DNA from: Luidia sarsii
Taxonomy: Eukaryota > Echinodermata > Asteroidea > Paxillosida > Luidiidae
Reading direction: 5' to 3'
Assembly (NCBI GenBank): GCA_949987565.1
Contig: OX465115.1
Location: 16,367,242-16,431,241, forward strand
DNA: 64,000 nt
Shown here one piece after another: positions 34,684 to 46,834 of this stretch; within the stretch, counting starts at the first letter, position 1, and each line of letters starts with the position of its first letter. A program made the position numbers and the translations under genes. The notes under the pieces are model-generated. The model searched no databases. It was not told the origin of the DNA and saw nothing but the letters and a program-made list of their open reading frames with translations.

Positions 34684-36695
34684 CTCTCCTAATGTTTGAT
34701 ATTTGCATTGTGGTAATTTAAGTCAGTAAGCTGTTTGCAACTTTTACTCCTAACTGTATCAAGTAAACAAAGAAATCCCCAAAATCTCTGCTGAATAAAT
34801 ATCTATTAAATTTGTGTAATTTAATGTGTGATGTAGTCAGTCAACGGCTAAATGTTGAGCATAGATGTATGGTTGAGAAACAGGCATTTTTTGTATGTTT
34901 TTGTCATTTGGTTTTTATTTCCAGGGTTGTATAATTGTACAACGTATGTATTACAGTATCCGATACATGTATCATTTTAAGAATCTGTATATGTGTATTG
35001 TATTTCTTGCAATGTTGACAATCATCAAGATGGTATGTACTTAGCCTGGTGTGCAGGGGAAAGTCCTGTTCTTTGGAATCAATTAAAAAAAAATTGGTCC
35101 TATTCTGCTGCCAAAAGTTGAAATAAATGTTCAACTGCTCTCAATATAATGAATTGAGCCGTTGTGTCATTTAAACCTCAATTTGAGCAAAGAGGTAAGT
35201 AATACATATTTGGCATATCCTGCAACTTAAGTTTAGCCAAAGTCCAGTCACTTGCATCCTACTTTGCTGGGATTACCAGTAGGTTCCTGCCACCTGTTTC
35301 TTATTTCCCTTCCTATCTTCAAATTGTAAACATGTAGGCAAATCACAAGTAATCTTCAGACTTATACTGTACATAACATAAGTTGTTGCAAAATCCTTTC
35401 TTGAATATTCATACTTATGTTTTGATGTGAATTTGAAATATTGATTAATAGGAAAGTCAGTGCAAATTTTAAATCACATGACATCAAAAACTACATAGTC
35501 GATACATTCATTCATATTTCTTTGTATTTATTTACAATGATTTATGTACAAATATTTACAAGCTGGTTAACAGTACAACCAATGCTGTCTAAAAGAATAC
35601 TGAGTACAAAAGTACATGTATTTGCATTTCCTCCATCTGGCACTTTGGAGGTATGGAATGCAAATTAAGTACCAGGGTAGTAAAAAATTTGAATGCGACT
35701 CAACATTCTTTTTCAAACCGTAGCTATCAAAATTTAGAATATATGCCCATGATTCACTTTGAACATAAAAATTAAATATTTTTTAAATGGTTGATTTCAA
35801 GGGAAAAGTGATTACAATCGTAATTTTGCATTATCTCTATGAATTATAATCATTTTGAATTCTGAAAAATCAAATTTCATAATTTGTTGTAGATTTTTTT
35901 TTCATTATTCCAAGGACTTTCCTTTTTTCAGTATCAGTTTCAGGGAACTTCTGTTCTTTTCCCCATAAAAAAACACATTTGCAAGAAAAAGAGTAATGGC
36001 ACCTTTGAAAGGAAAATACTGATTCTTTGTGGAAACATTTGCAAAAAATACTGTATCACTGGAAAACTTTGATTCATCTAACATGTCTGATGGCATAAAA
36101 ATATTTGGCGGTGACTGTACCAGTATAAATATCAACAGTATGCACAAAATAAGAATTCAAAAATAGAAGCACTAGTATCCCAAACCAGAGGTCTCAGGTT
36201 GAAGCACTGGTCCAGACAGGGCTTTCTTTGCCATTTTTAAAAATAAGAACATAATTCCCAAGGAACATGGATAACATAAAGGCCATGTCAGTGATACAAT
36301 GTAGATGGCATCAGTACATACATGCAGTGGATGGTGTGTTAGTTTTAGACATCAGGCATTGCAGTATTGCTCTTCAGACTACAAGTTACCAGCCAAAAGA
36401 AATGCATTCTAAGGCATATCATCTGCCACTGGTTCTCTGCATATGTCCCACCCCCGCATTGAGAGTCCCACCCTGTTCAATATCTTGTTCCTTTGTAGTC
36501 AATGAAAGAACCCCCACCCACTGGTACAATTCATTCAACCCTACCCCAAACCCTGCTGGCAATCATATTCTGCTTCTGAGATTTGTTTTTAAACCAGACA
36601 AAAATCATCTGATCTGATGAGCAGACACATGAACGACCCCCACTGCAGATGCTGTTGAAGAAATCCCCACATTTCCCCAATGATATGATGTCCTT

Positions 36696-38709
36696 TTAAA
36701 CAGAGACCTGCGTGGGTCCCCCTTGGCTGCGTGTGGCTGGCTCAGTCTTGGTAGGCATATGAAGCTCCTGGGGTGTCTGGATAACATTAACACTGCGCAG
36801 AGCTAGGTCCTTATTGATCAGGTTGGCTGGGTGCATACGGGTGGACAGGGCCCGTGGAGGGGCGTGGTGCTGACGGACCAGGGCATTGCTGGAGTGAGGC
36901 TCAAAGGACTGGCAGTAGGTGGTGTGGTACTCTCCCATGCCAGCCAATGCACGCTCCTTCTTCCACTTCTCGTCCAGCTTCTCACGGAGGCCAAAGTTTG
37001 TTGAAGAACCATCTGAGGGAACACGAAAATCAAGAAAACTTAATTTAGGATTATTAACAGTCTGTTCACTCCAAGTTGAGCTCAACCTCGGCCTAATGAA
37101 ATGCTCCACCATACCCCCACCTGCAGCACCTCCATGGGTGGCCTATCTGGAGTCATTAATGCCCGTCAGTTAAGAGTGGTGCATAAAGAAATAAAGTATT
37201 ACAGGTGAGGCAACCAACCAATAATGTGAACAATCCCCAAAACCTACCAATAAATGTGTTTTTATATGCATCCTGTGCAATGTGAATCATTTTAGATAAT
37301 GGTGGTCACCAGGGTTGTATCCTACCGAGTGCGCTGATACCAGCACCAGTCCATGCAGGGGGAGGACTAGACAAACAATCTCTCTACAACAGCCTGTGTC
37401 TCAACAGATACCTACCTCGGATGGGATGGTCTGATTTCTCAGGTTCCCAGGCCAGTTTATGTGAGTCCCAATAGCGTTGGTTCGGCAGAGTGTCCTTGCC
37501 TTCCCTCGGTCTCTTGTTGAACTGCTCATCGTACCAGGAGATCAGGTTACTGGAGAAGTCATTGTTGTGATGGGCAAACAGGTGCCTACTGTCCAGACCC
37601 TAGCAGACAGAACAAAAGAATCCAAACCACTCAACATCTGACATTCAGAAATTTCACCTGGATCTTAATAGGAAATGACCAAGGTCTGAATAAAGCTGAT
37701 TGCCTTTGGAGAAACTGATCAGATATTGACTGCATTTGGTAAAAGATTTGCAGGAGTAATTAGATACAAATAGGTCATAGCTTGCCTTATTGGAAGATGT
37801 TGGTGATAATATAATTCTGGTAGACTTGCACTAAAAAATATTGTTTTATTACACAGATTAGAAATTCCAAAATTTAGTGGGCCTGACGTTTCGATCCTAG
37901 CAGGACCTTTCTCTGCCTTTGAGAAAGGTCCTGCTAGGATCAAAACGATAAGGCCCACTAAATTTTGAGATTTGCATTTTGGTAATTTTAGTCAGTAAGC
38001 AGTTTGCAACATTTTTGTATATCAGATTAGAAATTCCAATAAGTTATCATCTAGCTGTTTCATAGGATGTCGGAATGATTGCTAGTGAGTCGGCTGTGCT
38101 GACTGCTGAGTACTGTGCTTCAAACACTCACATCATTTTTCATCATGGCATTTCGTCTTGTCATGACATCTGGTTGGAACTGCGGGTACTTCAAAAAGTC
38201 GGTCCGGTGGGTAGAGTTGGAACCAATTGGTCCTCTTTGAAACTGCATACAAACAAAACATTGAATATGAATTAGGACAGTTGGTATGGAAATTAACCAA
38301 TCTGATCAATGTTAGAGTTAATCAAGCCTAAAACCTTTTTAAGTATAAATACCAGACAAAGTACATTTTAAGTTTGCAGAATGAAGGCAGGAGAGGTCCA
38401 TGAGCTGGAGCAGATGTTCATGTCACAACGTGGCAACCGTGTCCCTAGCTGTTTTCATTAGAGTTAATTTTGAAGAACCATTTTATTGAGGAGCAGTGTA
38501 CGATTAACAATACACCATTTGATTTGATTTATTTGATTTAGCAGTGGTATATAGACTTCATTATTGACTTCATTAAGTCCACTCAAAGCTAAATATTGGC
38601 CTACCTTGTGCCTTTCCTCCGACCAGTTACCGATCAGCACGCCTTGGGCAAACCTCTGCTCAATTCGCCATCCAGGAAGAGACCATTTCATCGGGTCTGC
38701 CTGCGCCAT
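36696..38709 (-). CDS. CFAP107: Cilia- and flagella-associated protein 107
   Basis: Four exons on the minus strand: 38605-38709, 38132-38242, 37416-37599, 36696-37012. Junctions are GT-AG and phases close to 238 residues (human C1orf158/CFAP107 is about 194). The N-terminus GWRIEQRFAQGVLIGNWSEE aligns with the family's SWQIETKYSTKVLTGNWMEE. Further matches are LISWYDEQFNKR, LAWEPEKSDHP and STNFGLREKLDEKW. There is no signal peptide or membrane segment. The protein belongs to the microtubule inner proteins of axonemal doublets. The start is the only in-frame ATG before the first conserved block. Intron 2 contains the best fold-back hairpin of the window (37869-37966). Its neighbour UBXN10 is also a cilia gene. 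Confidence 0.9.
37869..37966. repeat. Near-perfect fold-back hairpin in CFAP107 intron 2
   Basis: Two arms of about 45 bases, one beginning AAAATTTAGTGGGCC and the other ending GGCCCACTAAATTTT, pair around a short loop at about 37914-37920. The core is TCGATCCTAGCAGGACCTTT. About 20 bases on is the companion block AGTCAGTAAGCAGTTTGCAA. It is the most complete member of the dispersed family. Confidence 0.9.
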
Positions 38710-38952
38710 TTTACACTGAAATTGTCACGCTCCGATAATTCCCGAGTATCAGAAACAATTCTAAATATCTGCAATTCAGCAAATTACGGTTCTCCGTGGA
38801 TCAAGTATGGGTTGTTTTGCCAAGTAACGTGTTCTGGCGTCTCCGCAGCGATTTGTGTCGACTTTGTTTAGTTACTACCGCACCACGTCTGGCAGTGTTG
38901 AATATTGTGGCAACTTCTGTTCTGCCGCAACCTGTTTAGTGTACGTTGGCAA

Positions 38953-38966
38953 GGAGTCCTAGCAAC
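38953..38966. promoter_or_regulatory. Candidate RFX X-box half-site upstream of CFAP107
   Basis: GGAGTCCTAGCAAC matches the X-box model GTTGCCATAGCAAC at about 10 of 14 positions, with a complete right half (AGCAAC). It lies about 245 bases before the CFAP107 start codon. RFX factors drive ciliary genes, so the position makes sense, but the left half is poor. Confidence 0.35.
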
Positions 38967-39639
38967 GAGTGCACCCCTTCCGTTGTGACGTAGCATATGT
39001 ATACTACAATGGCCGCACGCACGCCATCCACGCGTAGACAACAATTACACGGTGTTCTATGCAGAATTTACTGGCTCCCTTGAAATGAACTACAGTACAA
39101 TAATATACTGTACATTATTTTTTACATCGTGTATTGTGGCACAATGTTATACTTCAAACAATGGACTGTCTGTGTATTTTGGGAAATATTATCTAATAAT
39201 ATCAATACACTTGCGGCCAAGAGCGCCACGTGTGCAAAAAAAAAACCCAAACACAAAAACTTACCGGTAATCCGAAATACGTGCATCATGCCCAAATGGT
39301 TGATGGTCCTACATGTACATGTACTTTCCTGATGGCCTTTGTTCATTATTTGCAAGATTTATAATATCTTTCAAAATGGTAAAGCAAATAATAAAAACAT
39401 ATTTTCTATTGTTTTAAATTGGCATTATTTATTCTCTTGATTCTATTAAAATAATAAATAATACTTTTAATAATTACAATTTTTATTAAAAGCAAATTGG
39501 CACTGGATTTGATTTACTCAGCCACCAATTAAGCAAGGCAAAACGCAGTAAAAAAAATTTAAATACTGATTTCAAACCGTTCAATAAATAAGGCACCAAT
39601 AGTTAACATTGTCTGACAATGCATTTATAACAAACGTTT

Positions 39640-39953
39640 AGGCGAGCTTTAAGAAACAATTGTAAAATCTTGCCTTTCATAAAAGAGAAATCTAGCACTT
39701 AATAAAAGGTTTTCTAAGTGCTGGAGATGATAAAGTAAGGCATTGAGACTGGCTGCAGGTGTGTTTATAGGATGTGTGCTGGAAGACTGTTCCATAATGG
39801 AGGTGCACAGTAGAGAAGGCAGATGACCAGCAAGTTTGTGTACAGCTTGGTCCCAGAGCTGAAAGTGTGATGTTTAGTCAGAACAAAGACTCCATGTATT
39901 TGACAAAGGAGGCAGCATTGACCAGTGTCTTGTACAGTGTGGTGTACTTGCAT
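39640..39953 (-). mobile_element. Decayed 3' end of a non-LTR retrotransposon (LINE)
   Basis: A minus-strand frame ends in APPLWNSLPAHIL. The pattern apxLWNSLPxxI is characteristic of the extreme C-terminus of ORF2 in several LINE clades. The sequence after it is broken by stops but still resembles the usual last residues. No reverse transcriptase core is present. Confidence 0.45.
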
Positions 39954-40363
39954 TTAAATGATATAATGGTTGATGCTGGTAAATTTGGTATAGAGCAACC
40001 TTAGCCAACAAAGCTGTCTACCGGTATTTCCTAGAGGTTACAAAACCCTCTTGAACTGAATGCAAGTTACACATTTCCTTATGAAAACGAATTAGCTATA
40101 GACATTGTAATTCTCTGCAAATAAATTGCTTAAAAGTGTTTTGGAATATGAAATGATTTGCTGGAGTTTACAGCACCCAGTCAGAACAAATAATTATGGT
40201 TAAAATAATGGTTAAAAAAATGATATTCTGCTCATCCATAGTATAGACTAGCACTTTGGTTTAAATCCACACACAAGACACATGGTTCAGGTTAAAAATG
40301 CAAATGTATAAAGAGGGATGGACTCTGAGGGACTGAGTTTTAGATGACACGGCCTGCTTAATT

Positions 40364-41113
40364 TCATTCGTCTTTCTCCTCCAAGAATAAAAGAGTCCGG
40401 TTACCCAGACCAGTATCCTTGATGGATAAAGTCAGATCGCTGATACGTCTCTTGGGCACACCACTGGTGAAGAGGTGACAGTCTGAGAAGGACCTGTGTG
40501 TGGTACACTCAGCATACGCCACGATGATGGCCATCGAATCCATCGGCCGAAAGTGCCGTTGCAATCTCTCCCCCTCTGGTAATTTAATAGCAATCAGGAG
40601 CCGTTCCACCCCCTCTGGGGGCTCATCGGGGACACTCAGAGAGGTCTGTGAGTGCCTTCTCCTGGCAAACTGCTGGATGCGCATCTCCCGACGTGACACC
40701 TTCTTTGAGCTGACCTCAGATGAGAGGGACGCCGACCTCTTTGTCCTCACTCCCTCACCGGATGGAGGTCTCTCCTTTCCTGCAGATTTCCTCCTGGATA
40801 ACACGTCGGCATTAGAATTTGTCCGCTGCGCTTGTCTGTCATTCAGTCCTAGGTTTCTGACACCAGCTTCGATGTCGGTGTCATGTCCCAAGTGCCCAAT
40901 CCCTGGCAGTGGTGAGTAAGCTGACAATGAGGAGTCTGGCCTGGATGTTGTGATTTGAGATTCTATGTGGCCATGCCTCGTTGTGTTGTTGGATCTACTG
41001 CCTGACCCCAGTCGCCGTGCATTCGGGATGCTCTTAGTTGTTTTCTTGGGAGTACTTGGTGGGCTGGGCAAGGGCATGGCGGGGGAAATCTTCCTTGATG
41101 TGTGGCTTTGCAT
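40364..41113 (-). CDS. UBXN10: UBX domain-containing protein 10
   Basis: A single coding exon of 249 residues. The first 160 residues are low-complexity and rich in Ser, Arg and Pro. The C-terminal 80 form a UBX domain: RLLIAIKLPEGERLQRHFRP and VPKRRISDLTLSIKD match LLLAVRSPTGQRFVRHFRP and VPRRRFSDLTKSL of human UBXN10 as I remember it. UBXN10 binds the AAA ATPase VCP/p97 and the IFT-B complex and is needed for cilium assembly (known for the vertebrate protein). A good acceptor (CCTTTTCACAG) lies 14 bases before the ATG at 41113, so there is at least one upstream non-coding exon, plausibly ending at the donor at 41880. The upstream frame is open but has no ATG in the displayed exon. The gene is head to head with ELP5. 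Confidence 0.88.
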   Translation of the reverse strand: MQSHTSRKISPAMPLPSPPSTPKKTTKSIPNARRLGSGSRSNNTTRHGHIESQITTSRPDSSLSAYSPLPGIGHLGHDTDIEAGVRNLGLNDRQAQRTNSNADVLSRRKSAGKERPPSGEGVRTKRSASLSSEVSSKKVSRREMRIQQFARRRHSQTSLSVPDEPPEGVERLLIAIKLPEGERLQRHFRPMDSMAIIVAYAECTTHRSFSDCHLFTSGVPKRRISDLTLSIKDTGLGNRTLLFLEEKDE

Positions 41114-41880
41114 TCTGTGGCCTGGATCTGTGAAAAGGAAATCAAGCATCACCATTTCAGAAAACAAAACAGATAAACAAGTAAAAAAAATGCAAAATGC
41201 TTATCTTTAAATTACCAAAATAAACTAACTCTCAAAAAACGGCTTGATGTTTCAATCCCAGCAGGACCTTTAATACAAAGAATTGGACTGTGAATGAGAG
41301 TTGATCCTGGATGTTTATAAATAAGGTCCTTACATTTCGGTCCTACCACTGTCTTCCTCAAGGGAAGCAAAATAATGTACATGTACCACTTCCAGTTTAA
41401 CTTCAATTTAGACATACAATGGGTTTTCAGGTGTCAATGCCATGGTTTAGTTGTGGTATAACCTCAAACTATTTAGTCATTAGGCCGTGAAACTATTCCA
41501 TTGAATTAGTAAAATAAAAAATAGTAAATTACTAAACTTACTACTGACTGTACTACTTACTAGTTAGTAAATTCGAAATCATTTGTATGTAGCAATAATA
41601 CATATTTTAGATGTTTCATAAATGCAATTGAACATGTAATTGTAATAATCGAAAAATGATGCGGAAGAAATTTCACATTAATTTGTTGTCAGTTTAAAAG
41701 TAGTGACACAGTCACTCACACCCACACTCAGAGTCAATGTACACACTACAGACTTACAGTACAGTACAGTGTACTGACTACTGACTTACTGTACTGTACT
41801 GACGTACGTACTATGTCTGCACTGCCTAAAACAAAATTAAATACACTTCTCAATGATAGGGCGGAAAACTGAGCAAATAC

Positions 41881-42237
41881 CTCGATTTCTATCCTTATGT
41901 AAGCGTCGCGATGAAGCACTATCTGGAACTACAGTTGTGCTTGCGAGTTTCGTTTTGAGGTTAGAATCTTGACAGCCTTGCGGTTATAAATTGACGGACA
42001 TTCCGTCAGCCATTTTGAAGCTTTTCTTGTTGACAAGGCTACTGCTCATGCGTAGTAGGTACCTTCGGTCAAAGGTCGTCCTTTCTGGCAAATTTTCAAA
42101 CAAGGAAAATACACATGGCAATTCAGACAACGATCACAACATCGATCGAGTAGAGAGTTGTGTCATACTTACTCATACTCATAGTGCGTTCGATGTGTAC
42201 AAAGCTGAAATAAATTACAAGTTGTTTGCGACTTATT
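41881..42237. promoter_or_regulatory. Shared promoter region of UBXN10 and ELP5
   Basis: The two genes point away from each other here. A candidate UBXN10 non-coding exon ends at 41881 (ATCGAG then GTATTT on the minus strand), and ELP5 translation starts at 42238. GTTGACAAGGCTAC at 42029-42042 agrees with the RFX X-box model at about 11 of 14 positions. No TATA box is evident. That the promoter is bidirectional is inferred from spacing. Confidence 0.45.
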
Positions 42238-45200
42238 ATGGCGTCATTACTCCAGCCGATCGTTAATGGGATTGAAAGTAGTTCATTGATTGTAATTCAA
42301 GGTAAGTGGTGGCCATATTTGAAGGGGGAAAAACAACAAAGGCAACGAGAGTTTTGTCATGTCAATTATCATGATGTACTGACACAGTGACACTAGTGAC
42401 AGTGTCAGTAGTCAGTGCTGTCTGTAGGCAGCAAGTGTAGTGTAACTACGGAGTACGGTAACTGTACGAGGATCAAAATAAAACAAAATTGGAAAAGGAG
42501 GGCTACAGACTTAGCCTTAACGGCTTTGTTTATAGGCGTTACTGTTACTGTTGTTACACTTACAGTTACAGTGTTACTGTTACTGTTAGTGTTACAGTTA
42601 CCGTGTCTGGTTTTGGGTTTGCACAGACAGTGAAAACTAATGCAAACAATTACTTAGTAATTGAATTGCTGTATTGCTACTAGTTAGGTATTTTATTTTT
42701 AATTGAATTAAATTGATAAAAATGAATATCAATAATTGAATAAATAAATATCAATGTAAATATTAATAAACATCAATATCATTTATTTATTGATATTAAG
42801 TATACAATTACTATTAGTATTATTTTTTGCCTACTGTCCTGAGTACTGTAGTCATGCATCAGTTGTAATTTGTATACTGTTTAGAGTTTTTGGGTGTTAC
42901 AAAATAAAATACGGTTAATAAACGCTTACCTTAAATACTCCTGTCAAGGAGCTGCAGGTTGCTGGTCGATGTGGTCTTCTCGCTTTTAATTAATTATATA
43001 TTACAGCCTACAGGTAGTTATTATTATATTATTACTAGGTTATTAGGTATAAATTACGTGTAGCTAAGATGGTCATCCACGGGGGTGATCGCCGTGTAGG
43101 AGTGAACACTGCCATATCGGTTCCTATCCCCGCTTCAGACCAACTGCTAAAAACTATACTAACTGATAGCAGGACCAAGGTGCTATGGTGTTGCCTCCAC
43201 GAGGTGTGGCTGAAGACTGTCCTAAATGCACCAAGGAAAGGCATTGGCTTTTTCTCCTCAAAAGGCCTAGTAAAAGAATGGCTATTGTGCCTCTTACTTG
43301 GCTTAACAAAGGAAGGATTAAATAACTCCCTAGCCAGGGTGGAGTCCAAACTATTTACAATAGTGCCTACGTGCTTTAAACTAGCTACAATGCAGAGTGG
43401 GTATGGGCATCCTAGCTATCACACACCTGGATTCTAACTGACCCAAGGAATGTGCAGGATATCACTACATCTAGCCCCCTTTAAGATCACCAATACATAC
43501 AAAAGTGATCGATAGTAAAAGTTGCAATTTTATTCTCTTTGTTACATAATGTTCATCTATCAACGATAGCTGTATGCACAAATCTACTCGGTCAGCGCAC
43601 ATGTCTGCCCGAACGAGTTACTCGATCTGGTTTCTCTGGTCGGGGTGTGCTGGGCGAAGGCTGTGGAAGGATTTTTGGCATTGGTGTCTCAGTCTTGCAA
43701 TCAGTATGAGCTACCTTAAGCCTATCGACACTGACTGAATCTTCCTTGCCGTTGATGTCTAGGATGAAGAATTTATTATTTTGCTTTTTAACGTGATATG
43801 GACCGACGTAAGGGGCTTGCAAGGAAAAGTATGATTGATAAATTGATCTTTTTGTTTCATCTTATCTGTCAGACTCGGTAGAGGTCAGTGGTAGACCATT
43901 GCTGCGCTGCATAACAAATCGTCTGTCAAGCAGGTACGGTTGTCAAAACAAAACAAATACATCATGCCCTCAAGCACTAATTGAACCTTAATGTGTCACT
44001 TTTCTATAGCAATGTTTGTACGTTTGGTTGCAAAGTTCCTGAGGTATGCCATGTATTGCATATTTTTTAGTTTATGTTGATCATCTGATTCTGAACCAAT
44101 AAGAAGTTTTAGATTTGCAGACTTGACTCAAATTATGAAGAGATTCCTTACCAGTAATAAGCAATGTTGATGGGCTTGTGTCTGTGCATACTGATCCATT
44201 TCTTAATGCTTGCATAAAATCCTGTCTGATCAGCTGATTAATTACCTGTGCAAGCTATAGAACTTTACCATTCTCAGGACCATGAAATGCCTTGGGAAAA
44301 GCTTGAAATACTTTTGGGTTATTTACTCTGAAATATACTGGAATATTTCTCTTCTCTCGCAGAGTGGATCAAGTCCATGTGTTTCTATTTGACTGCTCTC
44401 CTACTGTGTTCTTATCGGGATTTGACCCATCAGTGAGGTCAAAGGTCATCTGCCATGACGGTTGGTCAGACCCCTTGAATTGGAATGGCATAAGGTATGC
44501 AGGTCACGTCCCACCATGTCACAGGGACACTTAACCCATTTTAAAACACCTGAAAAGTGTACATTTTGAGAAAGGTTATTAACTTCTATTTGCAAAATGC
44601 ATCTTTCCTGCTGTGTGGATGGATTGAAGATTCGCCAGGTTTTGAAAATGACAACAATAATCAAACCAAATCAAACTACAGTATTGTAACCACATGTGTA
44701 CCAACTGGTCATTTCCTTTTTTCTATACTGCACTCTATTCTCCTCCCTGTCCAGTATGTCTGATGAGCACAATGTGCTGAGGTTTGACGCACTGAACGAC
44801 TTCCAATCCCACGTAGAATCTCAGATGACCAAAGGGTTGCAATCCATAGCCGTCGTCATTGATTCCTTGTCTCCTGTCCTTGTCCACAAGTCAGCCACTT
44901 TTGTCTGCAAAGCCCTGCACCAGTTAATACAGTTACAAGATTGGGAAGGTAAGTCAACCTCCATGCAGTTAGTGTATACTTTACTATGTAAAGTCATTCC
45001 TGTGGAGCGTGTCTGTTGCCTTACAATATAAAACAACTTTCAATTCTCTTAGCACATGCTTAATGAAAATGAAGGATTTAAAAGGAGGTTACCTTTCCAT
45101 GGATTTACATGTACTTGTGAACATGAGTATCATTTCCTTTGAATTGAAATTAGAATTCATTGCTGACCATTGGAATGGGCTTTTGTATATGCATTAACTA

Positions 45201-46834
45201 CTGACCTACTAAAGTTAGCACCAATTGCTTACAGGCCATAATTATTGACATGAAATTGAGCCCAAGTTTTATCCTGTTTTTAACACACACAGATGTGTGA
45301 AATGTTGGCTTCATCCATTTATGGAGATTTCACATCTTGGTTTTTCCTTTCTTGTGTTTGCACCTCTCAGGCCCAGACATTTTGCAGGTCACGTGTCTTC
45401 TTCACCAAGATGTGCATGATGTGTCAGCAACCAGTGCTGTGTGTCACCTAGCATCCACAGTTCTTTACCTAGAGCCTTACTGCTCCATCGCTCCCATACA
45501 GGAGGAACCCATGGCCATGTGTGAGTTGGTTCACAGAAGGAAGTCTGGCAAGGTTATACGCATGGTGAGTTGGAAGTGAGATTGGAGCCTGAGACACTAA
45601 GGAATGCCAGCCCTCACTTGAAATTTTCATACTGCCAAAGCAATGGTGACAGGTGGCAATATCCTACAAAACTATGAGTATGGTCATGTACAAAGCCTTT
45701 TTCCAAATTGAAATCGTTTTAGAAAAGTCTGATGATACAAAGGCCAGTTGACAGGGCACACAGGCCAGTAGCAAATGATGAAACCTTCTGCCCATTGTGT
45801 AGTAGTAGGTTGTACCTGTACCTTCCACTTTCCACCTGTACCTGTTTATATCCAATTATAATGTATGGGATGGGTTTTGATGAGAAATTCACTTATGAAC
45901 CTCAGTCTGTGTAATAACAATGGCCCCACTGTGCCTTTTGTGGCAGTATGCACATGTACTACATGCCAACAGGCAATTGACATCTGAATTATTTACTGTT
46001 TTGTTCCATTGCTTCATTTTCACAGAAGGAAGGACTGAGTGTAGACCATGACTACCAGCTCTTTGTCTTCCCTGATAAAGGCATTGCAGAGGTGGATGTG
46101 GAAGTGGAGTTGCAGGTAAATATAAATGAAGGTTCTCTGTCTGAAAAAAAAAAAACACCTACCGTTTCCACTGGACTTATTGGCTCTATCAAACTTCCCT
46201 GGTCACTTTTATTGGGCAGAGATTGGCAAGTAAAAGTAAATGTTTGGCTCAGTTAAAGTAAACCAAGAGGAAAGTTTACTGGGACATTTCCACTGGACTT
46301 AGAATGGGAAGAGTAACCATCGTCTCGGTTACTTTCACACAGATAAGTCCAGTGGGGATGCTACTTATGACATTGTAATGGTTACTTTGAGTATTTTATT
46401 TCTTTCTCAGCCGGATCCAACCGCCAATTTAACATTCAACTTGACCTTAAAGGAGTCTGAAAGAAGAGCTAAGGACAGTGTGGTCTTGCCTTATACAAAA
46501 GTCCAGCAAAGGTAAGGTTCCCTGTACACCTGGTACAAGGGAAGGGGTTCAGACACATAAGGATAATGTACAGATTCCTGTGTTATGGGTGTGGAATTTA
46601 TTTTATTACTGTAAGCAATAACTAGCTTCGAGATCAACCAACTGCTTGATTGCAGCTGTTCACAATATCGGAGATGGTCTTTCAAACCTGTGAATGGTGC
46701 TTGCCTCTCATTATTTCAGAGTTGGGCATCCTGTGAAGATTGGGAGCTCCGAGGGATCCGGCAAGATTTACTATGAGCCTGACAGGGCAGACGATGTGGA
46801 TGAGGAGGATCCGGATGATGATTTGGACATATGA
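42238..46834 (+). CDS. ELP5: Elongator complex subunit 5
   Basis: Eight exons: 42238-42301, 43873-43933, 44363-44494, 44755-44948, 45371-45564, 46026-46115, 46411-46511, 46720-46834. All junctions are GT-AG and phases close to 316 residues, about the same as human ELP5. Order of matches: MASLLQPIVNG start; DSVEVSGRPLL (human DSVEWEGRSLL); VDQVHVF and DPLNWNG in exon 3; IAVVIDSLSPVL; DPTANLTFNLTLKESERRAK; and the acidic tail YYEPDRADDVDEEDPDDDLD ending in I. ELP5 is a RecA-fold protein that with ELP4 and ELP6 forms the ring of Elongator, which modifies wobble uridines in tRNA. The Walker motifs are absent, as usual. The short exons 1 and 2 were found only by homology and phase. Intron 1 contains a gypsy pol fragment. 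Confidence 0.92.
43069..43437 (+). other. Unrecognised 122-residue open frame in ELP5 intron 1
   Basis: An ATG-started frame of 122 residues, with an overlapping open frame on the other strand. I recognise no domain. It lies about 150 bases from the gypsy pol fragment and may be part of the same decayed insertion. The translation has no clear hydrophobic or catalytic pattern, so I do not call it a gene. Confidence 0.25.
43592..43822 (-). mobile_element. Ty3/gypsy retrotransposon fragment (C-terminal end of pol)
   Basis: A 76-residue minus-strand frame has GPYHVKKQ, then FILDINGKEDSVSVDRLKVA, a Pro-rich stretch and DRVTRSGRHVR before a TGA stop. This order (chromodomain-like integrase tail, SVDRLKPAH motif, RSGR at the end) is typical of the end of gypsy pol. 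The reverse transcriptase and integrase core are missing, so the copy is truncated. It sits antisense in ELP5 intron 1. Confidence 0.75.
46164..46358. repeat. Inverted-repeat element in ELP5 intron 6
   Basis: CCACTGGACTTAT at the left end is inverted at the right end (ATAAGTCCAGTGG), and TTTCCACTGGACTTA occurs again in direct orientation at about 46287. The interval contains AGTAAA-rich filler and GGTTACTTTCACAC. It looks like a short fold-back or MITE insertion. Confidence 0.55.

Larger units (their letters stand above)
32424..36695. other. Intergenic between convergent KLHL17 and CFAP107
   Basis: Both flanking genes end into this 4.3-kb stretch. It contains SINE family B (32690-32775), an antisense SINE family A copy (34003-34172) and fold-back arms at 34501-34535 and 34628-34683. 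No coding segment is supported. Confidence 0.6.
38710..40363. other. Intergenic between CFAP107 5' end and UBXN10 3' end
   Basis: Holds the presumed CFAP107 promoter (38710-39050), a candidate X-box and a LINE 3'-end remnant (39640-39953). No other coding sequence is supported. Confidence 0.6.

Noticed and set aside
40500..41210. Plus-strand frames of 81-139 residues
   Set aside because: Antisense to the conserved UBXN10 coding sequence.
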